From NCBI GenBank assembly GCA_030426725.1, contig JAUHXZ010000006.1:1-64000 (forward strand): DNA of 64,000 nt. The letters run 5' to 3'. The notes under the pieces were generated by a model. The model had not been told where the DNA came from. It did not search any database and was given only the letters and a program-made list of their open reading frames with translations. The stretch is from Actinomycetes bacterium (lineage in GTDB: Bacteria > Actinomycetota > Actinomycetes > Propionibacteriales > Propionibacteriaceae). Position 1 is the stretch's first letter; the number at the start of each line of letters is the position of its first letter. Positions 27,869-34,745 of this stretch are shown here, in pieces. Both the position numbers and the translations under genes were made by a program.

Positions 27869-28853
27869 CGGCCCCGCGTCGCACATCCAGCAGGTCCATG
27901 AGGTCTCCGCTCTCAGGCAGAGCCACCTTCCGGCAGAAGGGGCTGCCGCCGGCCAGGATCTCGTCCAGGTCATCGAGCGTCAGCGTGCCCGCACCGTCGG
28001 TGTCGGGGGACCATTTCACGTGCGACACGGGCGGCGCCTGCTGCTGTGGGCACTGGTCGCTCAACAGGGTCTGGAAGTAGGCTTCGTCAGGGATGATGCT
28101 GCGCTCGAACTGACGGCGCAGCCTGCGATCACTCTCGTGGCGCTGGAGGAGTCCGACCAACCGTGCCCGGTCCATGGCCAGCCATTGGGACCCGAGCATG
28201 CAGCGGACCGAGCGGCCGAGCGGCCCCCGAACGGCTCGAAACCCGATGTGGAAGCCACGGCCACGCGTCACGTGTCGCACGTCGATGATCGGCTCGAAGT
28301 AGTGACCGACCTTCCACAACGCCCATCGGACACCCCGGGCCCACGAGGAACCCGACGCGTCGAGGACTTGGCCGCCGGGAAGCGGGTACCAGCGGTAATG
28401 GAACCGGGTGAAGTTGTCGTTGCCCTCGCCGTAGCGCCTCCCCCAGCGCGGCCGGTAGGTGACCGGTTGCGCAGATCCCTGCCAGCCCCCGACGGCACCG
28501 AATCGGCACTCCCATGCTGCGAGGTCGACCACCGGATAGTCCTGGCCGGAGACGATTGCGTAGATGTCGGTCCCGAACTCCCGGCGGGCGATCCTGCACC
28601 CTTCGAGCATGGCTTCCACGATCTCCCAGGATCCCCAGTCGGTGGCAAGCCCGTGCTCGACGACGAGACACCTCGTGGCCAGCGCACGTGGGGGCGGAGA
28701 CTCTCGGCCGTCGTGCATCACCACGACCGCGGAGGTGGGCGACGAGGACCGGATCGCCCGCAGCAGACGTTCGGTCTGTTCCGGCAGCGAATGACTGATC
28801 ACGATGTACGCACACGTCGGCGTCGCCGAGCCCCGGACGTTGCTGCCGGACAT
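27861..28853 (-). CDS. Core-2/I-branching-type (GT14-like) glycosyltransferase
   Basis: The protein has 330 residues. YIVISHSLPEQTERLLRAI at the N-terminus, VVVMHDGRESPP, IVSGQDYPVVDLAAWE, GSQWLAMDRARLVGLL and SIIPDEAYFQTLL follow the order of motifs seen in Core-2/I-branching beta-1,6-GlcNAc/xylosyl transferases. These enzymes lack a classical DxD. In bacteria they occur in capsule loci. I chose ATG 28853 because GGGAGGTGG lies just upstream; the frame stays open to a GTG at 28898, which directly follows a TACAGT hexamer and may be the transcription start. It is convergent with the pyruvyl transferase gene. Confidence 0.75.
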   Translation of the reverse strand: MSGSNVRGSATPTCAYIVISHSLPEQTERLLRAIRSSSPTSAVVVMHDGRESPPPRALATRCLVVEHGLATDWGSWEIVEAMLEGCRIARREFGTDIYAIVSGQDYPVVDLAAWECRFGAVGGWQGSAQPVTYRPRWGRRYGEGNDNFTRFHYRWYPLPGGQVLDASGSSWARGVRWALWKVGHYFEPIIDVRHVTRGRGFHIGFRAVRGPLGRSVRCMLGSQWLAMDRARLVGLLQRHESDRRLRRQFERSIIPDEAYFQTLLSDQCPQQQAPPVSHVKWSPDTDGAGTLTLDDLDEILAGGSPFCRKVALPESGDLMDLLDVRRGAVT

Positions 28854-28993
28854 GCCTCCACCTCCCGTGACGCTTCCCCGCCCGCCGCCGGGCCTCACAT
28901 CGAGACTGTACTGGCTGTCGAACCACCTGTCCGATCAGGCGGGGGCCGGCCGGGTCGTGGCACCCGCACGTCCACGCGGACGGTGCTGCACGG

Positions 28994-29725
28994 CTAGATC
29001 GAGCGCAGCACCCTGCCTCGGGAGTCGGTCTGGAATGCACGCTCCTGCCGGTCGGCGACTGTCGTCGACCCATGCCCCGGCGTCTGCCCGGCGAGCGAGA
29101 ACCGCGCCCGGCCGACCTCGTCGGGATACAGCAGACGGAGCAGTCTGTAGTAGTGGTCGAGAGGCGCGTGGATGCGCGGCCCGTCGAGCAGGTCTGCGAG
29201 CGCCCCGGCGAAGTCCGCCCGCACCATGTAGCAGTGCGCCCCCCAGCCGAACGGCGCGTCGACCACCCACGGCGGCTCCATCGTCACGTGGGGCCGCACG
29301 ATCCGGGCGGCCACCCTGACAGCGCGGCTGGCGACGAGACGGTCCCTGACCAGGGAGGCCCACCGGGGCTTCCTGGTCAGCGGCACCCAGCCCAGCTGAA
29401 CCATGCGCTTGCCCATCCGGTCGGCATCACTGACCGTCCGGGCCAACAGGTCCGGGAAGTCATCCCAGAAGTGGACATCATCCTCCATGATCAGGATCCA
29501 TTCCGTGCCGGACCCGGCAGCCCTGTCACGCAACAGGGTCCGGTGGGACAGGAGGACACCGATCTCACCGGGGGTCAGATGCTTGCGATGAGCGGGAAAG
29601 GACGGCAGTTCGGCGCCGTTGACGGCGGGGAAGACCTCCGACTCGAGGCCGACCTCGGCCTCCTTGGCGCGGAACGCGGCGAGGCGGTCGTCGGCACCGG
29701 GCAGGTTGATGACGAACGACCTCAT
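28994..29725 (-). CDS. Glycosyltransferase family 25 protein
   Basis: This is a 243-residue GT25 (LPS galactosyltransferase-like) protein. It begins MRSFVINLPGADDRLAAF, the canonical start (VINLxxxxxR). GVLLSHRTLLRDRA and WILIMEDDVHFWDDFPDLL, with the EDD metal site, follow at about residues 70-105. GAHCYMVRADFAGAL is the later family motif. AAGGAGCAC precedes the ATG; the open frame extends 59 codons further without support. It is the third gene of the leftward operon that begins with the HprK-like kinase, 20 bp after the PqqD-like gene. The donor is unknown (UDP-Gal or UDP-Glc in the family). Confidence 0.85.
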   Translation of the reverse strand: MRSFVINLPGADDRLAAFRAKEAEVGLESEVFPAVNGAELPSFPAHRKHLTPGEIGVLLSHRTLLRDRAAGSGTEWILIMEDDVHFWDDFPDLLARTVSDADRMGKRMVQLGWVPLTRKPRWASLVRDRLVASRAVRVAARIVRPHVTMEPPWVVDAPFGWGAHCYMVRADFAGALADLLDGPRIHAPLDHYYRLLRLLYPDEVGRARFSLAGQTPGHGSTTVADRQERAFQTDSRGRVLRSI

Positions 29726-29745
29726 GTGCTCCTTCAGCGCCACGC

Positions 29746-30021
29746 TCAACTCTCCGATCCTGTCTGCTTCAGTACTCCGCGCTCCTGCAACTCCGTCACG
29801 ACCGCCAACGTCGCCTCCTCGATGTCGGCTTCCGGGGGCGAGCCGAACTCCTCTGCCAGGAGACTCGCGAGTTCGGACACCGCGCGCGGCTGCTCGCACC
29901 ACTCGAAGATACTTGCGCCGAGCTCATTCACTCGCAAGACCCTGCGCTCGTAGAGCAGCAGCGCGCCGTCGTCGATGGCGAGGTGGTCGACGGGCTCGAC
30001 GCGCACGACACGATCACTCAT
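29746..30021 (-). CDS. PqqD-like peptide-binding protein (copy 1)
   Basis: The 91-residue protein has the winged-helix PqqD fold pattern: a beta strand VVRVEPVDHLAIDDGALLLY, then LRVNELGASIFEWCEQPRAV (L-N-x-x-A/G-x-x-I-x-E/W), then ELASLLAEEFGSPPEADIEEA and ELQERGVLK. PqqD-type domains recognise leader peptides in ribosomal-peptide maturation. The same fold (B1) occurs in lasso-peptide clusters and in HPr-rel-A modules. Its ATG overlaps the kinase stop (ATGA). There is no radical-SAM or cyclase partner and no room for a precursor gene next to it. A peptide ligand is therefore only inferred. Confidence 0.75.
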   Translation of the reverse strand: MSDRVVRVEPVDHLAIDDGALLLYERRVLRVNELGASIFEWCEQPRAVSELASLLAEEFGSPPEADIEEATLAVVTELQERGVLKQTGSES

Positions 30022-30821
30022 CCCAGCACCTCCAGGAGCCTGGGAGCCAGTTCGTCCGCCTCGGCGTAGTCGCAGCGCAGCACAGGCCCGGTGCACTGCA
30101 ACAACTCCGCCAACAGATGCAGCGGTCGCGGCAGACTGCTCAGCGACGACGACTCGGGCGCAAGCTCGACGATCGCTTCGGACATGTTCAAGGGCGTCAG
30201 TCTCGACGGCCCCGGATGCGACGGATCCCGGCGCAGCAGGACGAGGCGGGTCAGCCGTGGCGAGTCCGGCGCGGGCAGCAGTCCCAGTTCATCCGGAGAG
30301 GTCTCGATCTTCGGACCCGTACCCGAGGCGGGGCGGATGGAGAGCGGCTTGGGGTACGGAACGACCGAGCCATCCGGCCGGATGCCGACCGTCTCGTCGG
30401 TGACATAGCCCAACCGGCGGCCGAGCCGGCGGGCCAGAGTCGTCTTGCCCGTCCCCCCGGGAGCGACGAACCCGACGGTGGCACCAGTCACCGGATCGGA
30501 GCAGGCCCCGCCGTGCAACATCAGCAGCGACCCTGCCTGGGCCCGGACGAAGGCGTGGGTCACGGACTGGGTCGTGTTCTGAAGAACACGGGCGAGGTCG
30601 GTTCCGCTGACCACGCCCTCGCCGTGGCTGCCGCGCTCGCCCTCGGCATGGAGTTCCACGCGCAGGCCGCCCGCGTCTGCAGGGTCCGGGAGGCCCGTGA
30701 GGCAACGCGTCCACGCTCGCTCCATCGCGGCCCGCAGTTCAGTGGCGCGCGATCCGCCGAAGGCGATCTCAAGCCGGCATGACAGGCCCGACAGCTCGAG
30801 TCCGGGAGCACCGATCGTCAC
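30018..30821 (-). CDS. HprK-like (HPr serine kinase-related) P-loop protein
   Basis: The 267-residue protein resembles the C-terminal kinase domain of HPr kinase. SLLMLHGGACSDPVTG (99-112) is the strand and loop before the P-loop, GFVAPGGTGKTTLARRL (117-133) is Walker A, and YVTDETVGI (139-147) holds the acidic residues expected at the Walker B position. It lacks the N-terminal sensor domain of true HprK, and no HPr is nearby. Relatives phosphorylate the C-terminal residue of lasso peptides or belong to HprK-related kinase A of exosortase loci. The GTG start directly follows a leaderless promoter shared back-to-back with the gene at 30847. It is the first gene of the operon kinase-pqqD-GT25. 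Confidence 0.75.
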   Translation of the reverse strand: MTIGAPGLELSGLSCRLEIAFGGSRATELRAAMERAWTRCLTGLPDPADAGGLRVELHAEGERGSHGEGVVSGTDLARVLQNTTQSVTHAFVRAQAGSLLMLHGGACSDPVTGATVGFVAPGGTGKTTLARRLGRRLGYVTDETVGIRPDGSVVPYPKPLSIRPASGTGPKIETSPDELGLLPAPDSPRLTRLVLLRRDPSHPGPSRLTPLNMSEAIVELAPESSSLSSLPRPLHLLAELLQCTGPVLRCDYAEADELAPRLLEVLG

Positions 30822-30846
30822 GGGCCCACCCTATAGGCTTGGCCCC
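30822..30846. promoter_or_regulatory. 25-bp divergent region with two back-to-back leaderless promoters
   Basis: The GTG starts at 30821 (minus) and 30847 (plus) are separated by only 25 bp. Minus-strand TAGGGT (30833-30828) is 6 nt from its GTG, and plus-strand TAGGCT (30834-30839) is 7 nt from its GTG. The two hexamers abut at CTATAG. Each -35 region must lie inside the opposite coding sequence, so polymerases should exclude one another. Confidence 0.7.
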
Positions 30847-31719
30847 GTGACGGAGGCGAGCCGCGGAGTGCCACTCGGTGTGACCGTGCGCCTCGGGCAC
30901 GCCGCCGTGCAGCGCGTCGCCGACGCGTCGGGCATTCGTATCCTGCACATCAAGGGCTACGCCGTGGATCCCGAGGTGGTACCTGAGCGGATCGGAACCG
31001 ACGTTGATGTGCTCGTGGACCCTGCCGAGGTGGACGCCTTCCTCAGCGAGTTGCAGTCGGCGGGATGGCGACGGGTGATCGGCTTCCGGGCAGGCTCCCC
31101 GTTCGGCCATGCGGCTGCGCTCTGGCACCAGTCCTGGGGATACGTCGATGTCCACCGACACTTCCCGGGTATCGGGGCGCGGCCCAGGGATGCGTTCGAG
31201 ATTCTGTGGCAGGACCATCGGCAGCGCGAGATCGCCTCGGTGACCTGCACGGTCCCGAACCCCGGCGCCCAGTCCCTGATCCTGGTGTTGAACGCCGCGC
31301 GCTCGAAGGCGTCGGTTCCGGGCCGCGATGTCCATGCGGCCTGGCTCGATGCCGGGGAGGCGCGCCGAGCCGAGGTCGAGGCGCTCGTCGAGTCGCTCCA
31401 CGCCCACGTCGCCTTCGCCGCCGCGACCGGGCGACTCGATGACTACCGCGACCATCGCGAGTACGCGCTGTGGAAGGCCGTGTCACGGGGAGGCACCCGC
31501 TTCGAGGAATGGCGCGCGCGGATCCTCGCCGCCCCCACCTGGCGGGAGGCCGCCCATACGGCCCTGTTCGCGCCACTGGTCAACGTGGAACATCTGACCG
31601 TCGTTCTGCACCGCCCCCCGACCCGCCGCGAGATCGTCCGGGAGTTCCTGGCGCGTCCGGTAAGGGGTCTGCGGGAACAGCTGAGGGTCCTGCGGAACCC
31701 GGGAGGGCGCCGTGCCTGA
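30847..31719 (+). CDS. Nucleotidyltransferase-fold protein (NTP_transf_5-like)
   Basis: The 290-residue protein has the pattern of the nucleotidyltransferase family found next to HprK-like kinases. RILHIKGYAVDPEVVPERIG (31-50) leads into TDVDVLVDPAEVDAFLSEL (51-69), where D52 and D54 form the DxD catalytic pair. YVDVHRHFPGI (about 100-110) supplies another acidic/His site. LNAARSKASVPGRDVHAAWLD follows. The same protein type is the N enzyme of some lasso-peptide clusters and is also found in capsule loci. The start is GTG 30847, set by a TAGGCT hexamer 7 nt upstream; the longer frame from 30697 would read through the kinase gene. It overlaps the next gene by 8 bp. Confidence 0.72.
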   Translation: MTEASRGVPLGVTVRLGHAAVQRVADASGIRILHIKGYAVDPEVVPERIGTDVDVLVDPAEVDAFLSELQSAGWRRVIGFRAGSPFGHAAALWHQSWGYVDVHRHFPGIGARPRDAFEILWQDHRQREIASVTCTVPNPGAQSLILVLNAARSKASVPGRDVHAAWLDAGEARRAEVEALVESLHAHVAFAAATGRLDDYRDHREYALWKAVSRGGTRFEEWRARILAAPTWREAAHTALFAPLVNVEHLTVVLHRPPTRREIVREFLARPVRGLREQLRVLRNPGGRRA

Positions 31720-31981
31720 ACGCTACGAGCTCGCCGACGGTGCGGCCGCCGTCGAGACGGTGACGACCGTCTATGCAGCGCGGGTCCCAGAGGGGCCGGT
31801 CCTGGTGCTGGACGGGGCGGCGGCCGAGATCTGGCGGGAGGCACGCGCCGACGATGGGCGGACGGTCGCCGAACGGGTCGCCGCGTTGTTCGGGGTTCCG
31901 GTGGACGAGGTACGCGGGGACGTGGACGACTTCCTCGCCGACGCCTGCGCTCGCGGCATTCTCCGCAGGGCCGATCGCTGA
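31712..31981 (+). CDS. PqqD-like protein (copy 2)
   Basis: The 89-residue protein has the same pattern as copy 1, with weak sequence similarity. A strand region VETVTTVYAARVPEGPVLVL is followed by LDGAAAEIWREARADDGRTV (the L-x-x-x-A-x-x-I-W element), VAERVAALFGVPVDEVRGDV and DDFLADACARGILRRA. It begins with GTG 8 nt inside the nucleotidyltransferase gene and has a GGGAGGG ribosome site. Kinase plus PqqD on one side and nucleotidyltransferase plus PqqD on the other make two symmetric pairs. Whether the two PqqD proteins bind the same partner is open. Confidence 0.68.
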   Translation: MPERYELADGAAAVETVTTVYAARVPEGPVLVLDGAAAEIWREARADDGRTVAERVAALFGVPVDEVRGDVDDFLADACARGILRRADR

Positions 31982-32032
31982 CGGCCCCGCGCATGCGAGA
32001 CTGAACGCCAACACGACGGACCAGGAGGCGGC

Positions 32033-33148
32033 ATGCGGATCGTGCAGCTCGTGCCGACGATCGGGCCGGGCAGCGGAGTGGCCGGGGTCGCCTGGAACCT
32101 GGACCGCGAGTTCCGGGCGATGGGGATCGAGACGGAGACCTTCACGTACGCGACCGCGCTCAGAGGCCGGAAACCGCATCGGATTCCGAACGACCGGATC
32201 GGCTACGCGATCGGTGTCACGCGCCGGATGCTGTGGTTCTTCACAGTCGGTACCAGGCGGGCGAAGGAGTTCCTCGCCGAGCGACCCGACGCGGTGTCGA
32301 TCTGCCACAACGATCTGATGGCCGGCGACATCTACGTCAACCACGGGATCGTGGCCGCGGCCATGAGGGCCCGCGGGCGCTTCCTCTGGCGGATGGTGCG
32401 CAACCCCACCCACCTGTTCACCTTCTTCCGCGACCTGTACCGCTACCGCAGCCGGACCCACCGCGCAGTCGTGGCGCTGTGTGAAACCGAGGTGGCGACT
32501 CTGCGCCGCACGTTCGGCAGAGTGACCCCTCCGGTCACCGTCATTCCGAACGGCGTGGACCTCGACCGTTTCCATCCGCCGAACCCTCAGGAGCGCGAGG
32601 CCGCCCGGAGCGAGTTCCGGCTGGAAGATGACGACCGTGTCGCGCTGTTCGTGGGACACGAGTTCGGCCGCAAGGGGCTCGATCTCGTCATCGAGTCGCT
32701 CGTCCATGCCCCGAGCGTGCTCCTGATGGTGGTCGGCGGTACCAGCACGACCATCGAGGAGACACAGAGGCAGGCGGACGCCATCGGTGTCGCCGAGCGC
32801 GTGCTGTTCGTCGGCCCGCGCCGCGACGTGCCTCATCTCATGGCCGCCAGTGACTTCTTCGTCCTTCCGAGCTACTACGAGTCGAGCGGTCTCGTCTATC
32901 TCGAGGCCCTGGCATGCGGCCTGCCCGTCGTGGGGACACCCGTCGGAGTGGTCCCGGAAGCCGTGGACGACGGGGCGAGCGGGTTCGTGGTGCCGCCCGA
33001 GCCCGAGGTCATCGGAGATCGGATGGAGAGGCTGGCCGCCGCGGAACTGGCAGGCTGGCGACTGCGCGCGCGGGAACAAGCCGTGGGCCACGACTGGCGT
33101 CGAACGGCAGAGCTCTACGCCGAACTCGCCGCTCGGCTCAACTCCTGA
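32033..33148 (+). CDS. GT4 glycosyltransferase, paralogue of the one at 15012
   Basis: This is a 371-residue GT-B enzyme. The start MRIVQLVPTIGPGSGVAGVA, the block ICHNDLMAGDIYVNHG, and LFVGHEFGRKGLDLVIESL match the protein encoded at 15012 closely. The donor motif is SYYESSGLVYLEALACGLPV (E-x7-E). CCAGGAGGCGGC supplies the ribosome site before the ATG. It lies between the nucleotidyltransferase/PqqD pair and the initiating transferase. It may act early on the lipid-linked sugar, but this is inferred from position alone. Confidence 0.82.
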   Translation: MRIVQLVPTIGPGSGVAGVAWNLDREFRAMGIETETFTYATALRGRKPHRIPNDRIGYAIGVTRRMLWFFTVGTRRAKEFLAERPDAVSICHNDLMAGDIYVNHGIVAAAMRARGRFLWRMVRNPTHLFTFFRDLYRYRSRTHRAVVALCETEVATLRRTFGRVTPPVTVIPNGVDLDRFHPPNPQEREAARSEFRLEDDDRVALFVGHEFGRKGLDLVIESLVHAPSVLLMVVGGTSTTIEETQRQADAIGVAERVLFVGPRRDVPHLMAASDFFVLPSYYESSGLVYLEALACGLPVVGTPVGVVPEAVDDGASGFVVPPEPEVIGDRMERLAAAELAGWRLRAREQAVGHDWRRTAELYAELAARLNS

Positions 33149-33190
33149 ACCGGCAGGACTCCCGCGGCCCGATCAACGGTCGGCGCACAA

Positions 33191-33208
33191 TGCGGCGGAT
33201 GCGCCGCA
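33191..33208. repeat. Hairpin before the initiating transferase gene
   Basis: TGCGGCG-GATG-CGCCGCA is a perfect 7-bp stem with a 4-nt loop. It sits between the GT4 stop and the TAAAGT element at 33215, where it may be an operator or an attenuating hairpin. Confidence 0.45.
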
Positions 33209-33243
33209 ACTTGCTAAAGTTAACACTTCCGGGGGGTGATGGT

Positions 33244-34680
33244 GTGGGCCGTTCCTATCGACTGGCGCTGATTGTGGTGGATACCGCGATCGTGGCTGCG
33301 TCCGCGCTAGTCGCCGTCTGGCTGCGGTTGAGCGGTCCGGTCATGCTCCCGGAAGCGGTCGACACGAGGACGCTCGTTGCACCGATCGCCCCGCTCATCG
33401 TGCTCGGCTGGGTCCTGACCCTGGCCGTGGCCGGGGCCTACCGTCGTCGCCATTGGGGTGTCGGGGTGCAGGAGTACCGCCAGGTGCTCGTCGCTTCGGT
33501 CATCTTCCTGCTCGCGCTGGGCTTTGCGGCCTTCCTGACCGAGTATCCGCTGTCGCGCGGCTTCACCGCCATTCTCGTCCTCATCGGGGTTCCGGCACTG
33601 CTCGTCGGTCGCCTCACCACTAGGCGCCTGCTCCAGCGAGCCCGCGCCCGCGGACGGTTCCTGGTTCCTACGCTCGTCGTCGGAGACCCGGCATCGGTCG
33701 AGGACGTCGTCGACGTGCTGAGGCGCGAGGCGTGGCTCGGCTACCAACCGATCGGCCTGGTCACCCCCGACACGACCCATCCGCTTCTCAGGCAAACCAT
33801 GCGCAGCAACGGATCGGGCGTCGACGCGGCCACGGAAGTGACCACACCGGGCGACCTCCTGCCCCTCATCGACCGCACCGGGGCCAAGGCGGTCATCTTC
33901 ACCAACGGCTCGCTCCAGCGGGGACGCGAGTTCAACGAGATTGCGCAGAGGCTCGAGAGGCACGACACCGAGATGATCGTGGTCCCCGCGTTGACGGACG
34001 TCGCCGCGCAGCGGATCCAGGTAGTACCAGTGGCGGGCCTGCCACTCATGCACGTGGGCAAGCCCCAGGCGGAACGCTCGCTGACAGCGACCAAGCGACT
34101 CTTCGACATCATCACGTCGCTGACGCTCATCCTCATTCTGTCCCCGCTGCTCCTCATCACGTCCCTGGTGATCAAGCTGGGCGACGGCGGCCCCGTCCTC
34201 TTCACCCAGACGCGCGTCGGACGGTCGGGGCGGGTCTTCCGGCTGTTCAAGTTCCGGTCGATGGTGATCGACGCGGAGCGGATCCGCGCGGAGACCCTGG
34301 AGGAGGCGAACGAGGCGGACGGCGCCCTCTTCAAGATGCGCAACGACCCGCGGATCACCCCGTTCGGCCGGTTCATCCGTCGGTACTCGATCGATGAGCT
34401 GCCGCAGCTCGTCAACGTCATCCGCGGCGAGATGAGCCTGGTCGGGCCACGTCCCGCGCTCGAGGGCGAAGTGGCGCTCTACGAGGACCGCGTACGAAGG
34501 CGCCTCGACGTGCGGCCGGGGATCACGGGACTGTGGCAGGTTTCAGGCCGCTCGGATCTGAGTTGGGACGACACGGTGCGCCTCGATCTCTACTACGTGA
34601 ACAACTGGTCCCTGGTGCAGGACATGGTGATCCTGCTGCGTACCTTCAAGGCCGTTCTGAAATCCAACGGCGCCTACTAG
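33244..34680 (+). CDS. Undecaprenyl-phosphate sugar phosphotransferase (initiating PGT, CpsE/WbaP-like)
   Basis: This 478-residue polyprenyl phosphoglycosyl transferase loads the first sugar-phosphate onto undecaprenyl phosphate. It has four N-terminal membrane helices, a CoA-binding-like middle domain (PTLVVGDPASVEDVVDVL), a re-entrant hydrophobic segment (about residues 290-315) and the catalytic domain. That domain reads FRLFKFRSMVIDAE, RRYSIDELPQLVNVIRGEM, SLVGPRPALEGEV and RPGITGLWQVSGRSDLSW. I chose GTG 33244: GGGGGG lies 7 nt upstream and a TAAAGT hexamer at 33215 would start the mRNA after the two in-frame ATGs at about 33190-33200. The gene marks the right end of the polysaccharide locus. 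Confidence 0.9.
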   Translation: MGRSYRLALIVVDTAIVAASALVAVWLRLSGPVMLPEAVDTRTLVAPIAPLIVLGWVLTLAVAGAYRRRHWGVGVQEYRQVLVASVIFLLALGFAAFLTEYPLSRGFTAILVLIGVPALLVGRLTTRRLLQRARARGRFLVPTLVVGDPASVEDVVDVLRREAWLGYQPIGLVTPDTTHPLLRQTMRSNGSGVDAATEVTTPGDLLPLIDRTGAKAVIFTNGSLQRGREFNEIAQRLERHDTEMIVVPALTDVAAQRIQVVPVAGLPLMHVGKPQAERSLTATKRLFDIITSLTLILILSPLLLITSLVIKLGDGGPVLFTQTRVGRSGRVFRLFKFRSMVIDAERIRAETLEEANEADGALFKMRNDPRITPFGRFIRRYSIDELPQLVNVIRGEMSLVGPRPALEGEVALYEDRVRRRLDVRPGITGLWQVSGRSDLSWDDTVRLDLYYVNNWSLVQDMVILLRTFKAVLKSNGAY

Positions 34681-34732
34681 CGACCACACCCTCGTCGAGG
34701 GGGACCCCGCCTGCGGCTGCACCCCGACCCAG

Positions 34733-34738
34733 TAGGGT
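34733..34738 (+). promoter_or_regulatory. -10 hexamer of a leaderless promoter for meaB
   Basis: TAGGGT is followed after 7 nt by the ATG at 34746. This gives meaB its own promoter, separate from mutAB. Confidence 0.6.
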
Positions 34739-34745
34739 CGAGGAC

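Noticed and set aside
33190-33243. Upstream in-frame ATGs (about 33190 and 33199) as the start of the initiating transferase.
   Set aside because: They lie upstream of the TAAAGT element and inside a hairpin, while GTG 33244 has GGGGGG at 7 nt and leads directly into the first membrane helix.
8924-34680. A complete RiPP/lasso-peptide cluster around the kinase and PqqD genes.
   Set aside because: No cyclase (asparagine-synthetase-like), transglutaminase-like protease or small precursor gene is visible, and the intergenic gaps are too short to hide a precursor next to the module.
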